Assembly (NCBI RefSeq): GCF_000372725.1
Contig: NW_005201792.1
Span: forward strand, 251,440 to 315,439
Length of the DNA stretch: 64,000 bases
Source: Emiliania huxleyi CCMP1516
Taxonomy: Eukaryota > Haptophyta > Isochrysidales > Noelaerhabdaceae
Reading direction: 5' to 3'
Numbering within the stretch: the stretch's first letter is position 1; every line of letters begins with the position of its first letter. This document shows positions 1-10,538 of this stretch, one piece after another. The notes beneath the pieces were generated by a model. It searched no databases, was not told the DNA's origin, and saw only the letters and a program-made list of their open reading frames with translations. The position numbers were made by a program, and so were the translations under genes.

Positions 1-2081
1 TACTGGACAAACACAGGGGCCGATTCAAACTCTGTGAGACGCCCACCAAGGTCGGCAAGACGAGCTGCGCTTTCTCGGATGCAATCACAGGCTGCTACCC
101 ACCCCCCTCCCCCCCTCCGCCTTCCCCTCCACCGCCGTCGCCTCCCCCGCCATCGCCGCCTCCGCCATCCCCACCCCCGCCATCGCCGCCGCCGTCCCCC
201 CCGCTGCTGTGCACTAGCATCGCAGGGCGTACCGTCACTAGCAAGTGCAGTCACGTTGCATACCCGGCCAATGACTGCACCAACTTTTACTGGACAAACA
301 ACAAGGGCCAGTTCAAACTCTGTGAGACGCCCACCAAGGTCGGCAAGACGAGCTGCGCCTCCTCAGATGCAATCACAGGCTGCTACCCACCCCCCTCCCC
401 GCCTCCGCCTTCCCCTCCACCGCCGTCTCCTCCCCCGCCATCGCCGCCTCCGCCGTCGCCGCCGCCGCCTGCGCCGCCACCCTCGCCGCCGCCACTTTCC
501 TGCAGCGACCTGGCAGGGCGCGCAGAAGTTGACAAATGTGGTACCGGCGCAGATATTAGCGATTGCGCGTCTTTCTATGCGGTGAAGGATGCCGCAGAAG
601 GCAAGTACCATCTGTGCTACAAGGAGGAGGGAGAGGACCGGTGTAGCAAAGAGAAGGTGATTTGCGCAAGCTTGCCAACGATTGCGCCGACAAATGCTCC
701 AACGGTTGCACCAACGATTGCACCGACAGCCTGCTTTCCGGAGGGCCTTAGCATCGATTTTGACGGGGCTGGGTACAGCAATGACATCAACAACCTCGGA
801 GGTTATCGCGGCCCTGGCGTGACCCTCAACAAAGAGAACAACGTGTGCAAAGGAAAGCTGGACTGGGGAGTGGAGCCGCCTCTCGGCGGCTGCCCATGCG
901 GCTGCGGCTGCGTCTGTTCGGACCTTCCACCCGCACCTCCGGGCTCACCACAGCAGCTGCTCTTTTCGCAAGTTGCCAAGCAGTACGACGGCACACAAAG
1001 CGAGCCGGTCCGGGTCTTGGTGCCGCAGCCTATTGATCATACCCCACCCAACCTCAGACCACCTCATTCACCCCACTCCGCTTGGCCACCTCCGCAGGAT
1101 CTCATCCTGACGAACGAGACCGAGTATACGCCGTGGAGCTCGATGAACAATGGGCGGCAGGGCAATTCCTTCGGTGAGGTTTCGGTCGCCGCCGGCACCG
1201 ACACGCGGTTCAAGTTCGCGTTTGCCGACTCGGACGACCCGGAGAAAGTGCCCGTCGAAGTGCCACATTGTGCGCGCCACCGCACCTCCATGGAGTAGTC
1301 GTCCGCGCACAGCTGCACAACGCTGACAGAACCCCGTGCGACCCGCTGTGCAGCTTTCGACTTTTGCTTCTTCGACATCGACACGGGGGTCGACGGGGTT
1401 CTGTCAGAATCGATTGAGGTAAACCCTCGAGTATAGCCCTGCATGACCACCGAATCTGAATGGTCTCATGCCGCACTGTGCCTCACCTTCACTGGGTCCG
1501 ATCACCAGGCGTGTGGCATCCTTGACTACTTTCATCATGGAGGTGGGGAGGACGGCGTTCCTGAGGGGCACGCGCTCTCATACTACCTGTGCGACAACAT
1601 CAAGGGCGACGAGTACTTGGAAGTGACGACTCCCTCGGCTGGCTGCAAGCTCGTCACAGCCTTGCGAGAGGGCATCGGCAGTGATAACCCGGTGACGTGG
1701 CTCGATGTGCTCGCGGGTCCTAGCGGCGGCTTCACCTGCGAGGACTATGACTTGTGCCCGAGCAACGGCGTCTCGGGGTATGCCCGGGGTCCGAGCAATG
1801 CGGTCGTCGACATAAAGACGTGCGCAACCGACGGCAGCGAGGGGGCTGGCCTCTTCCCCCAGTCGAGCGTGAATGTGACTGCACGCCTGCGCGGCGAGCC
1901 AATGCGCTACACGATGCCCAAGTTCGTCTGCTTCACGTACCCCGCCGGGCTCAGTAGCTTTGAGCTGACGTACCACGTAGGGCCAAATCCGGGAGCACCA
2001 CCCTACTACGGCCGTAATTTCTTCTTCTCGGGGGCTTATATCGTCGCTGCCGACGCCTCTTGTACCGCGTCGGAAAGATAA
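1..2081 (+). CDS. Extracellular Cys/Pro-rich repeat protein, 3' part (enters from left edge)
   Basis: The 3' part of a secreted or wall-type protein whose 5' end lies outside the window. Two modules of about 60 residues with six cysteines (start CTSIAGRTVTSKC, end TSCASSDAITGCY) are separated by (PPPPS)n spacers. A third, diverged module (start SCSDLAGRAEVDKC) follows, then a TIAPT-type Thr/Pro linker and a C-terminal domain with LILTNETEYTP and DFCFFDID. Exons consistent in phase: 3-842, 1098-1269, 1354-1418, 1509-2081, all with GT-AG introns. SPPPP spacers are typical of pherophorin and extensin-like matrix proteins. The C-terminal domain resembles uncharacterised algal and dinoflagellate surface proteins from memory only. 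In the first 20 bases the module is out of frame by one base relative to the copies at 30162-31781. Function beyond cell surface is unknown. Confidence 0.6.
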
Positions 2082-2324
2082 AGCTTCACCCTCTTCGAAG
2101 CCCGGGGCTGGGGCGCGGCCCCGGAGCCCAGCGCGGCCGCCCGGAGCCCAGTCTGGGTCACTGAAAGTAGAGAAACTATTCTCCATCACGTACTGTCTGA
2201 CGTTGTACTGGTACTGGTGAACTCCGGGAGTACATGTACGACCCTAAAGGAGAAATACACAGTAGCCGCAAATATGTACACGCACACGACCCGAGACGTC
2301 TCTTGATCTGGGTGCGGCTCTACA
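2082..2324. other. Intergenic stretch, left locus only
   Basis: Sequence between the stop of the Cys/Pro repeat gene and the edge of the left duplication arm. It has no counterpart at the right locus, where a CTGACAGC minisatellite lies instead. No gene seen. Confidence 0.5.
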
Positions 2325-2496
2325 TATACTGCCGGGCGCGCGGGGCGGAGATATGGGAGGTGCTTGTTCATGTTCATGCGTCACCGCCTGGCGGTAGCAG
2401 CACGCTTCTCTAGCATCCCCTGGATAACCTTGAGGCAGGAGAGTAAACAAAACACAACCTGCAGGCACAAACCGTCACCACGAAGTCAAAACATGT

Positions 2497-3852
2497 TCAT
2501 GCGTCAGAGAGCTTGATCGCGAGTGCAACCGTGAGCCACGACCAAGGGACGTGCGCCGTGTTTCCGTGCCGATTGATTGTGCACAAGTCGGGGCGCGCGG
2601 CGCCGCTCCCCTCGCCGTCCCCCTCGTCGGCAGCCTCGGGCGGCGCGGCGGCGCGCTCGAGCGCGCTCTTGATGATGTTTGGCGTGCGGTTGGGCGCGAG
2701 CGGGGCGGAGTGCCGGCAGAGCGGCTCCAGCAGCGGCGCGAGAGGCACCACGCCGAGAAGCGCGCCGCTCTCATCCACGTGGCGGACGGCGGCGCGCATG
2801 GCGCCGACGGCGGACTCTCCATCGCAGCCGGGTCCGAGGACGAGGTGGGTGCACCTGCGAGCTCCGGCGTGTGGCGTCACGGGCGGCGCCATATGGGCGT
2901 GAGGGGGCCATAGTGCCGAGAGGGGTGGGAGGGTGGGTTGGTCGGGGAGGACGAGCGTCTGGGCGAGGGAGAAGGGCGAGAGCGGGAGCCGCGCACGGGA
3001 TCCGACTCGCGCGCAGCGCGTGCAGCACCTGCCTGTCGCGGCCGCACTCCGGGTCGCTTGCAAAGTCGACGCCTCCCGTCAGCGAGTCTCCTGGGGGCAG
3101 CGAGGCGGGGCTCGAACGGGGATGCAACGTGCGGGAGTGCAGTGCGAAGGGAGGGCCTCCTCCCCAAGCGCCGTGCAGTGTGCCGAAGTCGACCGACAGA
3201 GGGCGCAGTGAGTCTCACTCAGAGCTCTCCCCCGTCATAGCCGAGGCACCTCCGAGGTCGACTGCGAGGATCGCGTCGACGCGCCTAGGGATGCGTCCCA
3301 CGGCGGGCTGCAGGAGGCGGGCTGCGGCGGGCTGCTTGGCGGCTCCAGTGGAGCGCACAGGCGAGCGAGCGAGGAGGTGATAGCCCCGGTGTTTGCACGT
3401 GTCACCTCCTCCACAGAAGAAGGCCCCTTCCCGTCCTCCGGCACCACGAGCAGAAAGGGAGAGCCTGCGGGACGGCAGGGCGGTCGGTGACACGAGGCGA
3501 GGCGCCCTGGCGAGCCGGAAGCGACACCTTCGGCGCCGCGCGGAAGGCTCTGCTCGAGGCGGGTGGAGCCGTAGCACCCGTCTCCTGCCGCCAGCGGGAC
3601 GACGTTCGGAGGGCAGCGCCACAGGTGCGGTGCGAGCTGCTCGTGGCTCGGCATCGGCCGCGGAGAAACGCAGTTGGCAAAGAGCACTGTAGCACCCGGG
3701 CTCCGAGCCTCCCACGCCTGCGCGAAGGCCAGTGCACCGAGCACATCGCAGCCTCCGCCCATGCCGATGACGATGCCGCGTTGGCCCGACCGCAGCGACG
3801 GCAGCTCAAATATGCTGAGCGCGCGGGGCAGGAGGCCATCGTAGAGGCACAT
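2497..3852 (-). CDS. DUF1152 family protein, left copy
   Basis: Mirror copy of the gene at 28221-29576, with the same start (MCLYDGLLPRALSIF) and the same end (VALAIKLSDA). Family marks are a Gly-rich nucleotide-binding-like loop GMGGGCDVLGALAF, then AILAVDLGG, then GVDFASDPE, and the C-terminal LGPGCDGES and APNRTPNIIKSALE. DUF1152 proteins have no established reaction; the Gly loop suggests nucleotide binding. The frames change at the same places as in the right copy, so five exons with GT-AG introns are inferred. The region upstream of the ATG differs from the right copy by indels, so the two may be expressed differently. The gene ends near the 3' flank of the Cys/Pro gene on the other strand. 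Confidence 0.7.
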
Positions 3853-3942
3853 AATTGGGGCCCGGGCGGAGGGACCAACCAACACCGCGCCACCGCTCCA
3901 CAGCTCGGTGGGTTCGGCCCTCCTGCCACCTAGGGGATGCGC

Positions 3943-3979
3943 CCCGAGCGCAGGCAGTGCCCACAGGTCGGACCTTAAG
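3943..3979 (-). repeat. Dispersed motif CTTAAGGTCCGACCTGTGGG, copy 1
   Basis: A motif of about 37 bp, read on the minus strand about 100 bp upstream of the DUF1152 ATG. Further copies lie at 10315-10352 and 28080-28117, with a partial one at 39816-39844. In one frame it encodes VLRSDLWALPALG. Role unknown. Confidence 0.6.
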
Positions 3980-4075
3980 ACAGGGGATATCACTTTACTG
4001 CAGCAGGCGAAAGTAGGTGAAGCCCAAAACCTGGCTGCGCTGCCAAACGCGTCGTCCTCCGCAAATCGCAGCCCA

Positions 4076-5867
4076 TTAGCCCTTCTGAGCCTCCTCCACT
4101 AGAAATTGGGCGACGCGCGATGTCGGCGATCGGTACAGTATCCAAGCACCCTCGGTGGTGAGGTGCCTCTGCATGTGACGGACAGACCTAGAGCGCAACC
4201 AGGCGAGTGCGGCAGGAGCACGGCGGGTGCGGTGGGCGTCGCGAGAGCGCGACGGGCGTCGCACATATCTCATCTCTCGGAGGCGCCTCAGAGTCAAGCC
4301 ACCGAGAGCGTGTAGCAACGCGCGCGTCGGGTCCTCCATCCAGCGCCGCTCGTCGATCCGGAGCGTAAAATCTGCATACGGCACGCGTGGAGAGAAGGGG
4401 AGGTCCACATACCTGGCCAGCTCCGTCTCTGCAGAGACGTAGCGCGAGTAGCTGCCTGCGTCGGCGAATGGCGGTTAGTCCTCGCCCGGAGGCGCATCAT
4501 GGAGAAGCGGCGTCGGTGCCTATGAGAAGAGGCAGGCAGCCCGCGGCGATGGCGTCCGAAAACCGGCTCGAGGAGGGTGTGTCGCCTCGGATCACTGGGC
4601 AAAACACGCTCGTTGCCATCTCCGCCGCGAGCGCTCGCTTACTGAACACGTCCTTTGAGCAGTTGGCCTTGCGCCTGTCACATCGCCTCACCTGACAGAC
4701 AGCACGCACACACACTTGCCGTTCCGAGCGAGGACCGCTCGCAGAGCTGTCTGGCGGGCGCTCAACCTCCTCCAAAATGAGCCCGCGCGTGCAGCCGAAG
4801 CGAGTGATTGGTAGTGCCGACGTATTGAGTCGACTCAGAGCTTGCCGCGCCGGATAATGCAGCGCCCCCCGGAAGCTGAGCAGCGTCGTCCTGGATGCAC
4901 CTCGCAGCATCTCTGCCCGGCAATACCTACGGGAGGCGAACGTCCTCTGCCCGCGGCGCTTTTCCCCAATGCACTTGTGGGGCCAGTGCACGCGTGGGCC
5001 AAGTGGATACCCCCCCTCCCCTCACGTCTATGGCTGCAGGCACGTGTTTTCCACGTATGGCAGCGGCACAAAGCGGCGGACGCGTCCGAGAAAGGGATGC
5101 GCCGTGTCATTCCAGAGGCGCGGGCGGCCACCGTCGACGAACCCAGCCAAGCTGCAGTTCTGTGCCGCGTAGTGCCCGTCCTCCGCCTTCAAGGAGAGAA
5201 TATCGCCCCAGAGGTAGCTGCGGTTCCAAAAGTTGCTGACGAGCAGACCTGTGAGAAGGAGACGGTTTTTGCGGCGCATCGTTGCGCAGTGAGAGACCAG
5301 GTATCGCCCCACCCGCGCGTGTGTGGAGATCTAATGGGCAGACATGTTCTGGGTCGCATCCGCAGGAGACCCCGTGCGACTGTCGTCATGCGCTGCTCGT
5401 GCGTGAGGCCGAGGCACCGGGAGCTGAGCAAGCTGAGCTGCGGCAGCACTGGCAGATAAAAGGGCAAGGCGGAGAGTCGAGGGTGGAGGAGGAGCTCCGC
5501 CGCGTGCTCCCACTTGACCTGACACGGGTAAAGAGGTGCACGCCCGTCGGGCGGTGGCCCGGGCCAGAGGGCGAGTGTCAGGGGGGGTGTCTGACCGCAT
5601 CTTTCGAGAATGCGCGCGCAATGCTGCTTCCCCGTCGGCGGAGGCAGCGTTCGTACTCGTGCGGTGCCACGAGCTGGAGGCTGCCGATGGCGCGGGAATT
5701 GGCGCCGAGAGTCGGCATACAAGTTTGAATCGGGTCGCTTTAGGCACCAGGCACAGGCCGGTGAAGGTCCAGGGCTCACACCTCTCGTAGACTCGAACAA
5801 ACAAACAACGCGCAGTCGGGGCGTGATTTCTTTCTTCCAAGTGTGCGTGTCGCGCACTCACATTCAT
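4076..5867 (-). CDS. Exostosin-like glycosyltransferase (GT47), several exons
   Basis: Family features appear in order on the minus strand: AELLLHPRLSALPFYLP (near 5490), SNFWNRSYLWGD (near 5220), RFVPLPYVENTC (near 5060), then SVFCPVIRGDTPSSSRFSDA followed by IAAGCLPLLIG (4500-4620), and LPFSPRVPYADFTLRIDE (near 4390). The GDTPSS..R..DA..AGC.P motif is the classic exostosin core. These enzymes are Golgi type II membrane glycosyltransferases that build cell-surface or wall polysaccharides. The pieces lie in different frames, so several introns are needed; I could not fix every boundary or the start (the upstream limit given is a candidate ATG at 5867). The stop is at 4076-4078. A truncated copy of the last exon sits at 27869-27982. 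Confidence 0.65.
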
Positions 5868-5990
5868 GCATGTCCGGTCTCAATGAATGTCCCACCCCCC
5901 TGCGCGCGGGCCTTCTAGGCCTGCGGGTAGTCTCCCCCCCATCCCCAGGGCCCCCAGGGCTCGCACCTCAACCTCTCTAGACCAGTTGTG
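5868..5990 (+). repeat. Hairpin repeat family R, copy A (partial)
   Basis: Begins near CAATG, then CCCACCCCCCTGCGCGCGGG and a palindromic core CGCGGGCCTTCTAGGCCTGCG, then a C-rich stretch and GCTCGCACCTCAACCTC. Copies lie at 45666-45838 (inverted) and 59080-59236, with the 3' half alone repeated at 50566-50738. This copy lacks the usual GTATTTTCTTCTCA tail. Confidence 0.75.
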
Positions 5991-6029
5991 TTAGGTGCCT
6001 ATATGGGCTTCCAGTATCGGACCTTCAAG

Positions 6030-7453
6030 ACATGCGCTTTTGGCCGGTGGCCTCTTCGGACATGGTACCGACCGGTGAGCAGTGCGGCACTGAGGCCGAC
6101 ATGAGAGCTGGTGCGGCACACAAGCGAGATGTGTTGCCGCACAGCATTTCCGGCTTACGCTCGATACGTTGGCTGGCACCATGGGCACCTGCGCGAGCCG
6201 TGGTGATTGGCTGGGCACAGAGGCTCGGCGCACGGTGGCACAGCGGCCGCCAACTGCTCGGCTCGGAGGCTGAGCAGAATGAGTACAACCGCAACATCAA
6301 CTTGGGTGCTTGCGGATCTTCTGCGACAGAGCGCATCTCCGCCAGCACTGCGGCTGTGTGGACACGAGTATCCCCTCTTGCTTCTCCTTACCGGTCCGTT
6401 CTCCTCGCCTACGGACCACCATCGCAGCTGCTGCCTCCGCTACCAGCTCTCGGGCTGCTGCAACGGCAGTTACCGCAAAGATCTCGCACCGAATGTGGAC
6501 CCTGCCTTTCGCCGCCGCTACTTCCGACGTCGCCGCTCGACACGACCGGAGCTGTACGCGATGAACACGCGACGATCGACACACGCCCTCTCTGCCTTGT
6601 GTGGCGATTACCACGTCGTGGGGGAGTGTTGGGCATCTGTTCGACGTGGCAATGCCACTCTACCTCATTGCTGTCTCTTCCTCGTCTCGCCTCCTCGCGC
6701 TAGCCCGTCCCGCTGTCCAACGCCTCTGGCAAGAAGTCCAATGCGCCTCTCTACGAGCGTCTCTGGTCTGCACGTCTGAGACTGAGCCTGCCATCTCCGA
6801 CGTCGGCGGCCCGTGGCGCAACATCAACGTTCGGGGCATTGAAGATCGTCCTCACGTCCCTGATGCGCTCATCCGCGTCAACGCGGCGAGGCCTCCCAAC
6901 GGCCCAATCGCCGCGCCGCAAGGGGGCGCCCCCGCTGCCGCTCCCGCGCCCGCCGCTCCCGCCGCGCCCGCTCAAGCCACCGCCCCGCGACGCTCAGCCC
7001 GGATTGCAGCTCGCGGCGCACCATGACCGAGCTCCACAACGAGCTCCTGTTCATTATCTCCCCTTTCTCTCTCTCCGCCCACTCGGCCGCGCTTTGACCC
7101 CTTCACTGGATCATCTTAGCGCGCAAGTCTTGCCAACAAGCAAGACCATCCTTCGCGAAGACGCAAGGTTGGACGCTTAGCCAGCCCCGGCCCCCGCGAG
7201 ACGCCGGCGGGTAACCGGCATACCTACGCTCAGACACATTCACACTCTGCTGTTGTTGTCTGCCGCATCCTCATTCATGAAGACTGCGGAGACAATGGGG
7301 GAGTGTTGGAGAGTGTGAACTCAAACCTACTTCCTGACCGTAGCCTGACCGTCCATCCTTTTCTCTCTTCTTGTGTATGTATCAAAAACAAAACTTAGTC
7401 TTAGAGTTGTTTGGTATTGCTAAAAATCTCTCTCTCTGTATGTAACCGTCTCA
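6030..7453 (+). mobile_element. Possible fossil of a Ty1/copia-like LTR retroelement (3' end)
   Basis: Weak evidence. A purine-rich AATGGGGGAG at about 7294 is followed by TGTTGGAGAGTGTGAACTC, a typical polypurine-tract and LTR start. A possible short LTR would run 7304-7453. Upstream, 6601-7026 holds an open frame ending in an Ala/Pro-rich tail with RRSARIAARG, a tail style I associate with such polyproteins. No complete gag or pol domain could be recognised and no second LTR was found, so the element, if real, is broken and incomplete. Otherwise this interval is simply unexplained. Confidence 0.25.
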
Positions 7454-7791
7454 TGTTTGGACTTTGGTTTGTCCTGCCGCGCACATTGTCATCGACTTGT
7501 ATCCGACTTGGTGGCTGTGGTGATGTACTCGAGTAGCGATGGTGTGGGTCTCTAGTGACCTATACAGCTCCTCCGTGTTCCGTCTCCTGACAGCTTCCTT
7601 AGAAGCCGCGCCATACGATTTAAAAGAATTCTTAAGATACAAGCCTCTCTCACAGCACACTGGCACGACAAGGGCGCGGACTGGCGCGGACTGGCACACT
7701 GGCACACACACCAGAAAAAAGAAAGGGCGCGTGGCGCTGAAGAGTTGACCACCTCCCTCGCCCTCGCCGCCGCCGCCAGCCCCGCCGCCGT

Positions 7792-9998
7792 ATGTCTCGC
7801 CCGCCTCCCGTCCCGCCACCCGTGCCTCCCGTATCGCCGTTGTCGATCGATACGGCCGGCCACCAATCCCTGGACGACGATTGCCGGGTCTGGTCGCCTG
7901 CACGGGCGTGGCGTGAGTCGCCGCGGTGGCAGAGGTCGGCGGATGGGAGCCAGCCTCACCCGGCGGGGCTCGGCGAGCCCTTCCTCGACGAACGTGTGGC
8001 CTCAGGTGCCTCGCCGCTCACCAATGAGCGGGTCGTAGCCGCTCTGCTGCCGAACCAGGCGTCGAGCATATCCAGCTCCGGGGAGCACGAGCCGTGGCCA
8101 CCGGCGGACGGCGTCCCGGTCCATAGCGGGGACGAGCTGCCGCCCTTCCGCTTCAGCTGGCGGAGGCTGTGGCGTTTCCTGGGCCCGGGCTTCCTGATGA
8201 GTCTGGCTTACCTCGATCCCGGCAACCTGGAGAGCAACCTGCAGGCGGGGGCCTACACGGGCCTGCGGCTGACGTGGGTGCTCTGGTGGGCGACGATGAT
8301 GGGGCTGGTGATGCAGGAGAGCGCGGCGCGGCTGGCGCTGGTGACGGGCTGCGACCTCGCCCAGCTCGTGCGCGCGAGGTACCCGCGCTGGCTCAACTAC
8401 GTCGTGTACTTTAACATGGAGGCCGCGGTCATCGCGGCAGACTTCCAGTGGTGCGGTCCCCGCCACCCATGACACGTCCTTGACGCGTCCCTGACACGCC
8501 CCACAGGCAGACATCCAGGAGGTGGTCGGGTCCGCCATCGCCCTCTCGCTGCTCAGCGGAGGGTGGGTCCCCCTCTGGCTCGGCTGCATCATCACCGGCC
8601 TCGACAGCCGACCCTTCCCGACGCGCCCGACCCGGCCCCGACCCGGCCCCGCCATGTCGCGCAGGCCTCGACACCTTCACCTTCCTCGCGGTGCAGCAGC
8701 TCGGCGTGCGCTACCTCGAGCTTCTCATCTGCGCGATGATCGGCGCGATGGCGGTCTGCTTCTCTCTCAACTTGGGCCACACCGGGGTCGACTCGGCACG
8801 AGCCGCAGCTGGCTGTGGGTGTGAAGAGGGTCGTCGCTGCAGGCCGCCGCTTGCGAGTAGGCCGAGCTGCTGCGCGGGTGGGCGCTACCCGGCCTGCAGA
8901 GCTACGCCGTCACGCAGGCCGTCGGGACGGTCGGCGCCGTCATCATGCCGCACAACCTCTTTCTGCACTCGGGGGTGGTGCTGTCGCGCCGCGTGCCTCG
9001 CTCGACGCCGCGCCGCGTCAACGAGTCGATCTGGTACACGCGGATCGAGTCGACGCTCGCGCTGCTCCTCTCCTTCTACATCAACCTCGCCGTGGTCGCC
9101 ACCAACGACGCGAGCTTCTTTGACCCCGCGTGCGCCACGCAGCCCGACGGGCCGAAGGCGTGCTTGCCTGCGAGCGCGGCCGATACGACCATCACCTCGC
9201 ACCACTGCGACCGGCCGGGCGGAGGAAAGGGCGTGTGCGGCGAGCTCGGCCTTCTCGCCGAGGGGTACGCGCTCGAGGCGAGCCTCGGGCCGACTTCGCT
9301 CTACGTGTGGGCCATCGGGCTGCTCGCCGCGGGCCAGGCGTCGACGATGGTGTGCACGTACGCGGGACAGATCATCATGGGCGGCTGCCTCGAGCTCTCC
9401 CTCGCGCCGTGGTGCGGCGCACACAAGTAGCTCCGCCGGCCAGCAGCTTCGCCCCTCTCCCCCTCTTGCGCCGCCGCGCCTGGCCGCTCCAGCCGCACGC
9501 CAGCTGACGCCGAGCGCGACTCACAGGAAGCGCGTCGCGCTCACGCGCTCCCTCGCCCTCGGGCCCGCCCTGCTGGTGGCGGCCTATACCGCGCCCAACC
9601 CGGCGCTCTTCTCCAACATCAACGAGTACCTCAACGTCCTCCAGTCGGCAGCCCTGCCCCTCGCACCCGCCAGCCATTCGCCCGCACCGTCACACGCGTA
9701 GCCTCTCGCCCCCTCTCCAGTTGCGCCCTCCTCCCTCCTGCCCACCTCAACGCAGGTGCAGCTCCCGTTTGCAGTCTTGCCGGCGCTCACTTTCGCCGCC
9801 TCCAAGCCGCTGATGGGCCCCTTCCGCACGCGGCGCGCGCTGCTCGCCGTCTCGTACGCGGTCGCCACCGTCATCATCGCCGTCAACATCTACCTCGTCG
9901 CGCAGAGCGTCGCGCACCTCTCCTCGCTCGCGGCGCTCGCCGCCTTCGCCTACTCGGCGCTCTACGTCGCCGTCTGCATCCGGATGGCATGCGGCTGA
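7792..9998 (+). CDS. NRAMP/SLC11 divalent metal transporter
   Basis: Proton-coupled importer of Fe(II), Mn(II) and similar ions. Six exons give 593 residues in perfect phase: 7792-8436, 8507-8597, 8665-8795, 8861-9411, 9527-9647, 9756-9998. The metal-binding motifs are present: DPGN in the first core helix (YLDPGNLESN), MPHN in helix 6 (GAVIMPHNLFLHSG) and the transport signature GQASTMVCTYAGQIIMGG. The N-terminal 120 residues are Pro/Ser-rich and probably cytosolic. Introns are 65-115 nt; four of five begin with GC (8437, 8598, 8796, 9648) and one with GT (9412). Two are flanked by exact direct repeats (GGCAGAC; GGCCTCGACA). The start is the first in-frame ATG before the conserved core. Confidence 0.9.
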
Positions 9999-10538
9999 GT
10001 CAACAGTTATGCCGAGCAACTTGCAGGCGGCCATCGATCGACTGTAGCTACACCGCGACAGCACTCAGCAAAAAAAAACGCTCTTCACTTATTTGCATAC
10101 TCCTCCCTCGAGAAATAGCGCCGTATGGACTATGGTCGACCAGGGCCGGCGAGTACAGTACCGAGTACAATTTTCTCCCGTCACATCCTTCGCGCTTTTC
10201 TCTCTCCAAAACGAAACTCCGAGAATGCGCCAGAATCTCGAGAACGGCGGTTCTTCTCGTTTTATCTTTTGGCGGTTCATCTCTCCACCCTCGCCCAGGG
10301 ATCTACAACGCTGTCTTAAGGTCCGACCTGTGGGCTCTGCCTGCGCTCGGCACCCGGCACCGCCTCGGTATACAAAATGCGCCTGCGGGCGGACCCTCAC
10401 AGATCACAGATCACAGATCACATCACGACACGCTTACAAGGCACACTGACACAACTGGCGGCAATGACGAAGTTGGCGCATGGCGGCGAGGAAGTGAGGT
10501 GGGCGGGTTCCGAACTTTCGACCTTTCCCCGCCCTCCT
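9999..10538. other. Intergenic region between convergent genes
   Basis: Lies between the NRAMP stop and the MORN gene stop. It holds the dispersed motif at 10315-10352 (CTTAAGGTCCGACC...) and a short CAGATCA direct repeat at about 10399-10421. No gene is supported. Confidence 0.5.

Larger units (their letters stand above)
2325..4192. repeat. Left arm of large inverted duplication
   Basis: This segment matches the reverse complement of about 27869-29741. Position 4081 pairs with 27977, and 2341 pairs with about 29740. It contains the whole DUF1152 gene and the last part of the GT47 gene. Homology stops abruptly near 4192, inside the GT47 coding region, and near 2325. Inside the coding region only scattered substitutions are visible. 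About 3855-3940, upstream of the DUF1152 start, carries indels and more change. Confidence 0.85.

Noticed and set aside
13-17. One-base frame difference in the first Cys module
   Set aside because: Too close to the window edge to call a break; could be a read error or a splice junction. Mentioned only in the feature.
34-585. Arg/Pro-rich plus-strand frame
   Set aside because: It is the shadow frame of the SPPPP and Cys modules; the Cys-containing frame is conserved between copies.
3100-3130. GGGCTCGAACGGGG as a tRNA B-box
   Set aside because: No A-box or cloverleaf could be formed around it; it lies in a DUF1152 intron and exon.
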